Below, piece after piece: positions 12,455 to 22,880 of a DNA stretch of 64,000 bases. How positions within the stretch are numbered: position 1 is the stretch's first letter; every line of letters begins with the position of its first letter. The notes beneath the pieces are model-generated. The model made no database searches, had not been told where the DNA came from, and was given only the letters and a program-made list of their open reading frames with translations. A program made the translations under genes and the position numbers. Location of the stretch: the NCBI GenBank assembly GCA_032164245.1, contig JAVMKO010000001.1:83077892-83141891 (forward strand). The letters are read 5' to 3'. The DNA comes from Sternotherus odoratus (taxonomy: Eukaryota > Chordata > Testudines > Kinosternidae).

Positions 12455-12640
12455 AAATATTTTTAAAAAAATAATGAAGTTTTATTACTTAGATATGTAC
12501 ATTATCTATTCTACGTTTTGTGTTTTTTTTGCTCATCAGCTATCGTTAGTGTTAGTGTATTTTATGTGTGGCCTAAGACAACTCGTCTTCTTCCAATGTG
12601 GCCCAGGAAAGCCAAAAGGTTGGACACCCATGTTGCAGTC

Positions 12641-12769
12641 AATGCTTGTATTTCAATGCTTGTATTTCAATGCTTGTATTTCAATGCTTGTATTTCATAG
12701 CCTGCAAACTCCTGCATAGCCTGCAAACTTCATAGCCTGCAAACTCCTGCATAGCCTGCAAACTCCTGC
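12641..12769. repeat. Two adjoining minisatellites
   Basis: Four exact copies of the 14-mer AATGCTTGTATTTC (12641-12696) are followed at once by four copies of ATAGCCTGCAAACTCCTGC or a 16-bp shortened form (12697-12769). They start 8 bases beyond the end of the hAT transposon. Confidence 0.92.
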
Positions 12770-15663
12770 TACTTCAATTCTGCTGAGTCGCTCCTGAGAA
12801 AAGTGTGTCAGTTACATCAAACTGGGCCAAAGGCTGTTGTGATTTTGTGGTGTGAACGTATGTTTTCTGATTCAGCTCTTTTTTTTACTGGGGAATGAAG
12901 TACTGTTTTGAACATAGGTGTTGCTATAAGGGAGACATCCACTAATGTCACTGTACAATCGACCTCCGTCTCTTCCTACTCCCTGGTGCTTGAATACAAA
13001 AATAGTTTCCAAACTGCTTGGATAAGTAGCTTTGCTTGTGTCCCATGATCTGTATGGTATGTCTGGAATCACAAATTTGCTGTTTTAATAGCTGGCAGAG
13101 AAAGACCCACAGAGCGCTAACATGCTCAATGTGCAAGATTTTCTGCATGTTCAGGCAGGGGAGAGGGGATAGCACACGCCATCTTTAGAAGCTCCTGTTG
13201 TCTACATTCTTAATGACCCAGCACGCCTGCTGTCTTTTGTCTTTCTTTAGTGCACTCCAGCTCAAAGGTAGGGATATAATAAATATGTTAATGCACAGGA
13301 GAGGGGATGATTAGACTGACATGACATCCTTTTCTCAGAAAATTGCCACAGACTGTATAAGGCAGTCTAGGGACCTCTTTTGTATTAAAATACACAGTGA
13401 CACTCTAGCTGAAGCATCCTTTAATTACTAAATTACAATGAAACTCCGATAAAAGCATGTGTGACATCCACATGAATGCCAGACAAACTCATTGCAATCA
13501 AATCAGTGCTTTTACAACAAACACCAAATGAAATGAGCAGGAGGAGGGGGAACAACAAGAGCGTTTGCCTGGAAAAGGCCAAGCTCTCAGACAACGGGAT
13601 GTGTTCCAGGGGTGTTTTAGGGCAAGACTGCGGTGCATTAGCAGAGAGAAGCTGCCTGAGAGGAGCAGCACAGTGTCTGCTCACATTATAAGCAGCCCAC
13701 TTTCTTGCAATCTTCTTCTTCAGTTACATGGCACAATCCTTCAATGTTTCTTTGTTGCTGGCAGTGTTAAATCTTGCGCCTGCTAGATCACGTCTGCCTG
13801 AACGTCAGTGATCAGAAGAATCTAAAAAGGTCTTTGACAACATGCTTGGATGCATGTACATTTTACTCTTCTACAACTATATTTTAGAGTGAACATAGTG
13901 CTCATAAAAGTGAAGCACTAACCGTTTAAAGCCAGGTGTAGAGGAAGAAGGCCTCCATCCCACCTTTCACCCACATACTCCTTCAATGCAACTTATCTCT
14001 GACTTGCAACAGCTGCTACCAATCAGATCCCAGCCACTCCCAAAAGACTGTTGACCATGCTGAATTGTGTTGTGCACAAATGGGAAAAGGAGACATCTCC
14101 AAACCAATTTTCACTGGTGGCCTCCCAAGTCAGACTTTGAAACTACTGCTGACATGAAATTTTATTCGCACCTTCTGAACCAACCACTTGTGCCCCTCCC
14201 ATTCAACCTGCATAACGTACCACGGAGACATGTACAGTATGAATATTTCTCCAGATTAGTAGCTCCCACTAATCATAAGGTCCTTTCTTTGCAGTCAAGT
14301 TAATCTTTAAAATGTATGCCTGTTTCCAAGACAGTATTGTTTATATGCAGAGTACAATATAATGAAAACTAATTTTCAGTTGTAAAATATCCAACGTTTC
14401 TTTTTACCTCACTCTGCTCCCTGAAAAAGTTACTCCAGCTGTGACCTGACCAGGGAGTGCTGCTAAGGAAGGCATGGGTCTCTGCATAAGTAGCCCTGGC
14501 CTCCGTTGATATGTAGGGGGACAGAGCCACTCACTGCTTGCTTGTTCAGCAAGATGAGAAAGGGAGCTTTGCAGCCTTCCTGTCCTCTCTCTGTGTAGGT
14601 TTTTAGAATTTGGCTCCTAATGAGAGGGGTTGTTTCTATGCAGGGTGGATCTGAGTGTCATGACTTGTGTGTTTCCACTAGCTAAAAATCAAGCAAAAAC
14701 TGTTACCCTGCATGTTATCTAGAAAAAAAGGTTAAATTTAGGAATCTTGTAATTAGCATGCTAGCTAAACCAGACCTAAACTGGGCCACGTTTACTAAAC
14801 AAGACAAACCCTTTTTGGGAGATACTGTACTGCTAACCTTATGCGGGTCACGCTTCTGAGTATGACAGACTCAGGCAGCATCATGCATTAATTTTAAAAA
14901 AGTAAATAAACATCCCCATTTATTCATGTTGAGGATTATTTATAATGTTATTATCTTTCTACCCACTGGCTGGAGTCAGATGAGTGCTGTTTTCTTTGTA
15001 AATAATGATACAAGGATAGAAAGTCACTATGGTTCCTAGAGCAGCAGGAAACATGCAGAACACTGAAGCCATCACTAAATGGGGGAAGGAACTGGGAGAG
15101 AAAGTGAAAAGGCAAAATGATCACTTCAATATAAATATTTTACATTTACAGTAAAAATAAAAAGACAAGGGTCAATGCAATAAAAGCCTAGTTTAAAATA
15201 TTTTCAGGTAAAGTTATAATAAAGATTTTAATGTTGACAAATCCACAAATTTAAATTCTGCAGATGTGATACATTATAAGGAATCTTCATCTGTGGATAG
15301 CTTAAGGCCTCTCTAGTCCTATTTTATTCAGGTTTTTATACCTCCCTCATCATCGTAGTATCTGAGCACCTTCCAGTAGTTCATTAAGTGATACAATTAA
15401 CCTGTCATTTATTCTTGCTCTCAGCCGGGCCCCCGGGGGTGTGTGTGTAGGGTAGGATTTTAATTTTGTTTTGTGAAATGTACATGCTGCTGTGTGTGTT
15501 GTGATGGCAGGTTGAAGAAGTGTGCCTTGTGCTTGAACCAGAAGGTGGTGAGATTTGCCATGGTCCTGGCTTCCGAGGGAGTTTAGACCAGAGACTTGGA
15601 CCAGCCCCCAAGAAAGCGGTCTCCTAAATCTGACACAAGAATGAGGGACAGACTCTTTAATAA

Positions 15664-15790
15664 ACCTTATTATTTATTTTGCATCTGCCTAAAGGCCCCA
15701 ACCAGGTGCCATAGTGTCATGAGCTGTAAAAACAGTAGAAGACAGTCCTTGCCCTGACGAGTTTGCATTTTAAAAGGCAAGACAGACCTA
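15664..15790 (+). repeat. MIR/CORE-SINE-like fragment
   Basis: TTATTATTTATTTTGCATCTGCC, AAAGGCCCCAACCAGGTGCC and AGACAGTCCTTGCCC appear in the order of the common amniote repeat (TATTATTTATTTTG, GCCCCA, GACAGTCCCTGCCC). The first block is quoted only in part because of length; all of it lies in 15661-15755. Confidence 0.5.
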
Positions 15791-18617
15791 CAAAAATAAC
15801 AAAATAACTTGCCAAAAGCACATTATTTTGTAACCAGAGTACAATTTTTCCCAGTTTTTCCATACACATAACTATCCCACCCCCAATTTCCACCCTTTCC
15901 AGCTGCCACTTAAATTTCTTCACTGTCCTTGCCTACTGTGTGTCCTCCTTTATATAAGAATTATGTTTTTCCTTTTTGTTGCTTTATTTCATCTATTAGT
16001 ATTTGGTGTAATTTTATTTTATTAGTTCATGGTTTAAAGTAAAGGGAAACGTTTTTTGTTTTACTCATTTTCCAGTCCAGTTTTAGTTATATGAAAGGCT
16101 ATAAGACAAAAGAAATTGGGAGATATCTGCAAACATTACATTAGATTTCCAAAGTGAGATCAACCTCAACTTCTGCTGGATAGAAGGGCCTATGAAATTT
16201 TCACTCTTGCCAACACACCTTGACATATTGCTCCCAAATTTACTGCTTTTGTACTATGTTTCCCCGGCTTTTTCTCTGCCAATGAAATGGTGTTCTTAAT
16301 CTCCGTTCTTAGATTTTCTTAGCAAACTACCTGTTTTCTCTTATGTGGGAATTTAGATGACCCATGGTGTCATTCTCTCCTCTCATGCCGGGTTAGTGAA
16401 GCAGATCTAGATATATTACTGTTGCGAAGTTGGTTTGCTAATGGGATACTCAGCAGCTGGCAAATGGCTGAATTCCTTCTCCATTCTTTCCCTGCCCCAG
16501 GCCATGCCAAAAGTAAAAACACTCTCAATTCCTCTGGGGGGGGGGGGGGAACTATAGTTTACTTCATTTGTTGTTGTTGAATTCAAATTGGGTGAGGTTA
16601 GAGCTCTGAAATTATTCCACCATCTTGTTGTATACCTGCTTGTTATACTGCTAACTGTAGTCTTTATACCTCTTTCTCAAACGGGTGGCATGATCCAGAT
16701 CCCCACTGAATGACCCCATTGACTTCAGGGAGTGTTGGCTCAAACCCCACAAGCAGAAAGCTTGGGTCTGAGGCACTACAAAACTATGTTGCTGACACCT
16801 ATTGCCACTATGATTGTCTTTTTCTGCTGGAACGAGTGCTATCATTTGATATCCTGTTCATTTTAAACATGTTCACACTCTTTTGATTGACCGTGTTCAC
16901 TGAGGAAAAACAGAATGATCTTCCTTAGAGCAACAAGGGAATGACAATAAAAATGGACAGATTGTTGTCTGGGGCAGAGAATACGGAAGGAGAAGACATG
17001 GGACCTTTTGGGTGAAACCAAAGCAAAGTATAATAGGCCTTCTTAGACATGCCTGGGCCCAAACATACATGGGTTCCCTCAATTCTTATTCACATTGCAG
17101 AATTTAGTAGCAACCATCACCTTCCCCAGCATCTGAAATTAAACGTTCCTCCATTGTGGATGAAAAATGTCCTTTGACAAGTGCACCCATTTACGTTTAT
17201 AAATTCCACATAAATGAGACTCCATTACACCTCCCAGGGGATCAAAAGAAGGTTGTGCTGATGCTAAAGGCTAAATGGACCATCTGTCTTCTTAGTGGCT
17301 TTCACAAATTCCCATACCTCTTTGCTGATGGCGAAGTTGCCAGCCTTTGGATAAATATGCAGTATCCCTTCTTACTACAAATCATTGCTAAATTCCACCA
17401 ACAGGCTTCCATACTCCTACCATGGAAGTTAAATAAAGATCTGGCTGTTGCTCTTTCTTCCCCAAAGAGAAAAGCAAAGAGAGGTGATTTAACCAAAGCA
17501 TTTGTAATGTCACAGCTCCTATTGCAGTGAAAGTGTTCTGTAGGCTTTATCAAACCTTTCAGCTCAGTTAACTCTGATTAATTGCTCATCCTGGTTGGAT
17601 GCATTTGATTTAGTCTTGCTCATATGAATCATAGTGTGAATCCAAGTTGGGCCCATTTTTAAACAAAATTTTCTCTTTGTGTCTGTTTTCCTCCACCCCT
17701 TCCTTCTTTATGGGGGGTAGGGGCATGAGGAGGAGGTTTACAGATCCCGTCAGTCAATTTCTTGAGGCCTTTCATTGTTACAGTAGCTGAGAGATATTGT
17801 CTTGGGACAGCTAGCTCCAGATCCTCCTAGCTTTGATGACTAGCCCGTACCTGCGCTTGGCAGGATTCCGTTTCAATTTATAAAGGTCAGTCAATGTTGA
17901 TTTCAGTGGACACATTGCAATCAATGAAAAAAAAATTAATCTGTTGTCGGCGCACCTTGTGCCTGCAGGGATTGGGTGACAGCAGCCCTGTGGCAGCAGA
18001 GTGGCCCCCTTTAGCCCCGCTGTCATGGATCTGCTCTCTCACTCACCAGCTGGGAGGGCTGGCCAGGACCCCCTCTTACTTCTGTGACAGTGGGGTTGCC
18101 AGAGGGCTCTCTGCATGACTGTGGGGCCACTGACACATGATCCCCACGGCACAAGGTGTGTGTAGAAGAGGTGGCTGTGATGCTGGTAGGGCGGAGTAGA
18201 GACCCCGGGGCAGGACTACGAGGAGGAGGAGGAGTGTGAGTCCTTGGTATGAGTCCAGGTGGCTTTCCCCATGGTTGGGGGCTCATCCAGACCGCTGACA
18301 CTCTGAAGAAACTTGCATTAAATTTAAATTCATAAAAATGGGGGGTGGGGAAGGGTTGAAAATAAAAAAAAAGTTTTTTCCATTGAAATTAAAAAAAGAA
18401 AAAAAGAATTCTGCCAAGCATCACTGTACTCAATGCGTGTTCTGGATCACTGATGTGTTCAGGCTCAATGGGACTGGAACACTACCGTCTTTTGGGGCCA
18501 AGTATTGTCATCATGCAGAGAGACCACCAGGGGTGACCCAGAATAGTAAATGCAATCACCTTGTCAGTTCAGGTCCCCAAAGGGGACTGTTATCTTTTAG
18601 AAGACCGAATTGGACTT

Positions 18618-18812
18618 GAAATAAGCCAGATCTTCAGCTGGTGTAAATTAACATTGCTCCATTAAAGTAAATAGAACCACGCCGATGCAATTCTGCTGAA
18701 AAGCTGATGCTGTGTTTCTGTGATTATTAATTCATACACAGGGATTGTGGTAGCACCTAGGAGCCTCAGCCGTGGACCTGGACTCCCTTGTCCTAGGTGC
18801 TGTATGTTATCA
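18618..18812 (+). repeat. Old SINE-like fragments beside exon B
   Basis: AGATCTTCAGCTGGTGTAAA with a CATTGCTCCATT stretch (18627-18665) is a common amniote repeat motif. GTAGCACCTAGGAGCCTCAG and TCCTAGGTGCTGTATG (18749-18806) resemble the 'GCACCTAGGAGCCCCAGTCATGG ... GTGCTAGGCGCTGTA' repeat found across amniotes. It lies about 110 bases upstream of the exon at 18920 and seems to be only a passenger. Confidence 0.45.
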
Positions 18813-18919
18813 TGCTACCTTAGAGTTGGGTAAAGTTTTGTAGATTTCGGTATCCTTCATTTATAATTGGAGCTTGGTTCAAAGGTTTCTATATCTCCTT
18901 TTCTCTCTTTTTATACCAG

Positions 18920-19043
18920 GCGAAACCCTCTTCACTTCCACCTCATTGCAGATGCTATTGCCAAACAGATCCTGGCAACACTCTTCCAGACCTGGATGGT
19001 CCCTGCTGTGCGCATAGACTTCTATGATGCAGATGAGCTCAAG
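18920..19043 (+). CDS. LARGE1: LARGE1 exon B, GT8 domain
   Basis: Internal coding exon of 124 nt, preceded by a pyrimidine-rich tract and TACCAG and followed by the donor GTAAAG. One base completes the Arg codon begun at 5094, then 41 codons follow, ending in phase 0 with DADELK. Segments such as [11 protein letters not shown] and [12 protein letters not shown] match LARGE1 as I know it. From memory, human LARGE1 reads ADSIAEQ and DFYNADELK where this copy has ADAIAKQ and DFYDADELK, so a few residues differ, as expected between amniotes. The exon is clean: no stop, and no repeat within it. It belongs to the xylosyltransferase domain that acts in the Golgi lumen. The intron before it is 13,825 bp and the one after it 32,451 bp. 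Confidence 0.94.
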
Positions 19044-19438
19044 GTAAAGAGAAACAAAACAAACTCGAGCCATTCTATTTTTTCTTTATTTCTACTTTAT
19101 TTGTCTGGTTTTGAGGTAGCGTTCTGATTGGCTGACAAGAATTCCAGCTTGTGTGTTTGAGAAGTCAGTCAGAACTAACCAAAATTCTCTATGTTACCCA
19201 AAGCATTACAACTACCACACTGTGATTAGTGCCACATCTAGTCCAGGAGCCTTAAAATTCTACTCGCCTTGCAGAAGATTCCTTGTCCTTCAAAGTGAAT
19301 TACATTGAATAACATTACTTCCCTGTAAACATGACACAGCTTTCTTGCAGAACAGATGGAATATTAAGTCTCTTATACTTATACTCTTATATTGTAAGTA
19401 CTTGGATTCCTAGCACTCCCGAGGCATGTGTATTAGTA

Positions 19439-19736
19439 AGGTCTTGTCTACACTCTGGGGGGAGAGACCGATCTAAGTTATGCAGCTTCAGCTATGTTAT
19501 TCACATAGCTGAAGTCGACGTACTTAGATCTACTTCCTGTGGGGTCCCAACTGTGCAATGTCGACTGGAAACACTCTCCCGTTAACTCCCCTTGCGCTTC
19601 TCATTCAGGTGGAATACAGGAGTAGACAGGAGAGCAATCTGTGGTCGATTTAGCAGGTCTTCACTAGACCCGCTAAATCGACTGCCGATGCATCAATCAC
19701 CGCACATCGATCCCCTGGTGAGTGAGGACAAGGCCT
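19439..19736. mobile_element. TA-flanked MITE copy 3, best preserved
   Basis: Both ends are clear: AGGTCTTGTCTACACTC on the left, and GAGTGAGGACAAGGCCT on the right reading back as AGGCCTTGTCCTCACTC. TA flanks it on both sides (19437-19438, 19737-19738), the duplication typical of Tc1/mariner elements. The core includes CATAGCTGAAGTCGACG and an inverted pair TCGATTTAGCAGG / CCCGCTAAATCGA (about 19645-19682). No coding capacity. Confidence 0.7.
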
Positions 19737-19841
19737 TAGGTTATGATTTTGGCACAGAGGTCACAGTGTTCATAGTAATCGTGAATTTTAATCATGTTTG
19801 AAACCTCCATAGTGCCAGCTCCTGTGGGTCTGGCTCTCCTC

Positions 19842-19994
19842 TCCTTCCTTAGAGGTTTTTAAGGTCAGGCTTGACAAAGCCCTGGCTAGGATGACTTAGT
19901 TGGGGTTTGGTCCTCCTTTGAGCAAGGGGTTGGACTAGATGACCTCCTGAGGTCCCTTCCAACCCTGATATTCTGTGATTCTATGATTCTGTGT
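19842..19994 (+). repeat. CR1 LINE 3' end, plus strand
   Basis: Only the last part of a CR1: TAGAGGTTTTTAAGGTCAGG (the EVFKxRLDKAL coding end), then GGTTGGACTAGATGACCTCC, GTCCCTTCCAACCCTGATAT and the GATTCTATGATTCTG terminal octamer repeat. Heavily 5'-truncated, as usual for CR1. Confidence 0.9.
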
Positions 19995-21085
19995 TGCAAC
20001 CTGGCACATGTGGTCGCAGCACCTCTTAGGTCTGACACATCTGCCCCTCCTTAGATGGAGATGGAAGGGTGCATGAGCCAAACTTGATTGATTAGTGTTG
20101 CAGCCTAGCCTCCAAAGTCGCAACACCCAGAACGGGGAGCCAGGCTCAACCTTGCGGGACACTATTACAGTGTGAATGCAGAGTGGGCTTGTTCCTCCTC
20201 TCCCCCTGCCACCTTGGGCTGTAACCTTTCCGTGACTGGGATTTTTACCTGTACCTCTGCCATGTAATTGACTAAAAACTTGCATGACAAAATTAATAGT
20301 CATAGTCTGAGATGTCCAATGCTTTGTGCCAGGGCTTGTCAGTCTATAGTCCCAGCACCTCTGGGTTTGCCTCATCAGTTATGAAAGTAAACAATTTGTT
20401 TGAGCTCCAGCACCTAATTGCTTGAGCCCCGACACCTCTTTCATTACAAATTAAGCAGTGGAGACACTATAACAGCACATGTTCTGAGGTGTATTGATAA
20501 TTTTTTAGAAATGATTTGCTGCTTTGTCTGGACTGCCTTTCAAAAGGAATAATTAGAAGTTGAGGAAGTCTCTGTTAGTGTAAAAAAAAATCACTTATTC
20601 CAAACATAAAGTAATTATCTTTCCATAGCAGAGTTACAAAGTTTTAATTAGATCACCGAGGTTCAACATTGAGTTTCAGGGCTGCATGTTTTTCAGCTGT
20701 GCGGGTAGATCTCGCTATTCAATATTTAGGATTTGGAGATGGTGGCAGTAATTTGTATAACATATCAATCTTGCTAAACTTGATCAAGACTCTGTGGAAA
20801 GAGAAAAACAAATTTTAGCAAATTGCTGTGCTAATTAAGATAAAATCAAAGCACAGCACTTGCTAGGATCTTGAGAACAAAATGTTGTAGAAAGAGATGG
20901 TAAAAGTGAAAGATGATCCTTGAGAAAAATACTTTGTTCATTGCTGTTTTCATTATTTTAACTTCTTTTCCACATGAAGCAGCATGCAGATATCACCTTA
21001 AGTATCTAAGTATCTTCCTTAGTGCTGTGAACATTCAGCGCAGAGAAGGATTTTGTGATTTGTATATAGGTATATTATACATCCC

Positions 21086-21756
21086 TGTAGCAAAGTCAGA
21101 CTCACTGCTGCAGTGCCTCCTGCTGGTCATCTGGGAATTAGCTCTTTTGCAGCCTTGGAGCACCCTCTGCTGGCTGGTGTCTTGCCTACCTCTTTCCTCA
21201 CGGACCCTGATGCCTCTTTACCTTGCAGTTGTGCCCCCAGCACTACCCCCACATGCTGGGTCTCCCCATCCAAGGGAACCCCCAACCCTCTCAACCATCC
21301 TGCCTCAGTGGCTATTGCCAGTCATCATTTAGCCCCCACTCAGTGGGGCAAACTGCAGTCTGTCATGGCCACTCATCATTGGCAAAGAGGTTGGATCAGC
21401 TGCCTCTGCTATCTCTGGGCTACCCCTCTGCAGCCCCGGTCCGACCTTCTGTAGGCTTTTAAGAAGGCCTGCAGCCTGGGGAGTTGCCAGGCTGGAGCTC
21501 CCCAGCTCCTCTGGCCTTTCCCCAGCCCTGCTCCACTCCAGGTACCCTTTTCTACCAGGCAGCCAGGTCCTTCCCTCTTCACAGCTAGAGAGACTCCTTG
21601 CCGTCTGGCCCTGCAGCTCTTTTATAGGGCCCTGGGCCCAGCATGGCCCTGATTGGTTGCCTCCCAGCCTCTCCTTATTGGCTCTCAGCTCCAGTTCTCT
21701 CCAAGGGCTGGCTTTTAACCCTTTTAGTCCTGGAACCGGGTGACCTCCCCGCTACA
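21086..21756 (-). mobile_element. LTR-like element, minus orientation
   Basis: Begins TGTAGC and ends GCTACA, with flanks ATCCC (21081-21085) and GTCCC (21757-21761), a near-perfect 5-bp duplication as made by LTR retroelements. Read on the minus strand it has two CCAAT boxes (plus 21677-21681 and 21652-21656), then TATAAAAG (plus 21619-21626), the order of a promoter in an LTR. No internal coding region follows, so it would be a solo LTR. It shares blocks (GCCTCCTGCTGGTC, GGGAATTAGCTCTT, CTGCAGCCTGGGGAGTTGCC) with 62883-63418. Confidence 0.6.
21619..21626 (-). promoter_or_regulatory. TATA box in LTR-like element
   Basis: TATAAAAG on the minus strand, 25-60 bases downstream (in that direction) of two CCAAT boxes at plus 21652-21656 and 21677-21681. 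Inferred from motif order only. Confidence 0.4.
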
Positions 21757-22185
21757 GTCCCCTACAGTAGATGGTAGGGCATAAACAGTACATGTTCAGC
21801 ATCTCAGTTTGTCAAGATAGATCTGCTAGTCCCTTCCTCATTATCCTTTCGGTCTGTTCCAAGCAAGTTAGGTCAAAGGTAATAGAAAGATCTTATGCAG
21901 TGCAATTATTGATATGTACAGAAAGTAGACCATCCCAATACAGCCACCCATACTTAAATTGTGTCGTATTACATAAGCAGTTTCACTGATTTCAGGGAGC
22001 CTAGTCATAAAGTATGAAATAATACTCAACATGGGTGAATGTGACAGCACAGAACCAGACCGCATGGCTGCAAAGAGTCACTGATATCAGTGGAGTTTTA
22101 AGGGGTAGGTACAACACATGGCACGTATAATGCTGAATCCTATCCCTATCCTCCTGCAAGTTTCAGCCAAGTTTGCAATAGGAAC

Positions 22186-22880
22186 CAGCGGTCGCCAACT
22201 AGTGGTCTGCGGACCACTGGTGGTCCGCGAGAAAATTTGGGTGGTCCACGGAGCCGCAGCCGGAGGGGAGGGGAGGGGTCAGTAAGAGAGGCGAGCCGGG
22301 GAGAGGGAGAAGAGCGGGGCCGGAGACGGAGCCGGGTCCGGGAGAGGAGAAGAGGCGAGCAGGGGGGGGGGGGGAGAGAAGAGGCGAGCGGGGGGGGGGA
22401 AGAGCGGGGCGGAGACGGAGCCAGGGCCGGGGCAGGAGAAGAGGCAAGGCGAGCCGGAGCGGGGGGGGGGGGGGGGGAGAGAAAAGCGGAGCCGGGGCCG
22501 GGGGAGGAGATTGTCCTTGATCTGTCTCTCCTTCCTCATTCATTCAACAGGGCACTTGATTATAAAGTGTGTGTGTGGGGGGAGAATCTTATTCTACTTC
22601 TAGCAGAGACATTTTTCTTTTACCTTAATTATACTACCTTGGGGGCTATAACAGATTACCAAAGTTCAATACAGAGTTTCTAAAACAAGGTTATATGAAA
22701 AAGCATAATACAAAAGTCATTTAAAAGTTAAACAAAACCCCCCCTCCGCTCTTGTCACACCCCCCCACTCCTCTCCCCCCCCCCCCCCGGGCCTTTTTAA
22801 AAAAATTCATGTTAGTGGTCCACGGGATTCAAAATTGTGAGTTTAGTGGTCCCTGAGGTCCGAAAGGTTGGCGACCACTG
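22186..22880. mobile_element. Non-autonomous hAT element with G-rich middle
   Basis: Inverted ends: CAGCGGTCGCCAACTAGTGG on the left and GGTTGGCGACCACTG on the right, which reads back as CAGTGGTCGCCAACC. The subterminal GTGGTCCGCG and TAGTGGTCCACGGG are also inverted partners. The middle (about 22255-22510) is a purine-strand GGGGAGAG-type tract with runs of 9 to 15 G. The 8-bp flanks do not match clearly. The open frames in the tract are low-complexity artefacts. Confidence 0.7.

Larger units (their letters stand above)
10003..12632 (+). mobile_element. hAT transposon, near-complete (GTF2IRD2-type transposase)
   Basis: A 2.6-kb element with short inverted ends: CAGGCTTGTCCAACCT on the left, and AGGTTGGACACCCATG on the right reading back as CATGGGTGTCCAACCT. 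Both ends carry a GCGGCCC/GTGGCCC-rich subterminal region. Inside are a 5'-UTR intron (donor GTGAGT at 10408, acceptor CCAG at 10598), a BED-finger transposase gene and a polyadenylation signal (AATAAA, 12449-12454). I could not find a matching 8-bp duplication: the flanks ATCTAAAC and TTGCAGTC differ. Base composition is AT-richer than the GC-rich elements nearby. The close kin I know are the hAT elements that gave rise to mammalian GTF2IRD2 and related ZBED genes. Confidence 0.85.

Noticed and set aside
22237..22683. 148-codon Arg/Gly/Glu-rich frame
   Set aside because: Purine-tract low complexity in the middle of a hAT MITE; no coding signature.
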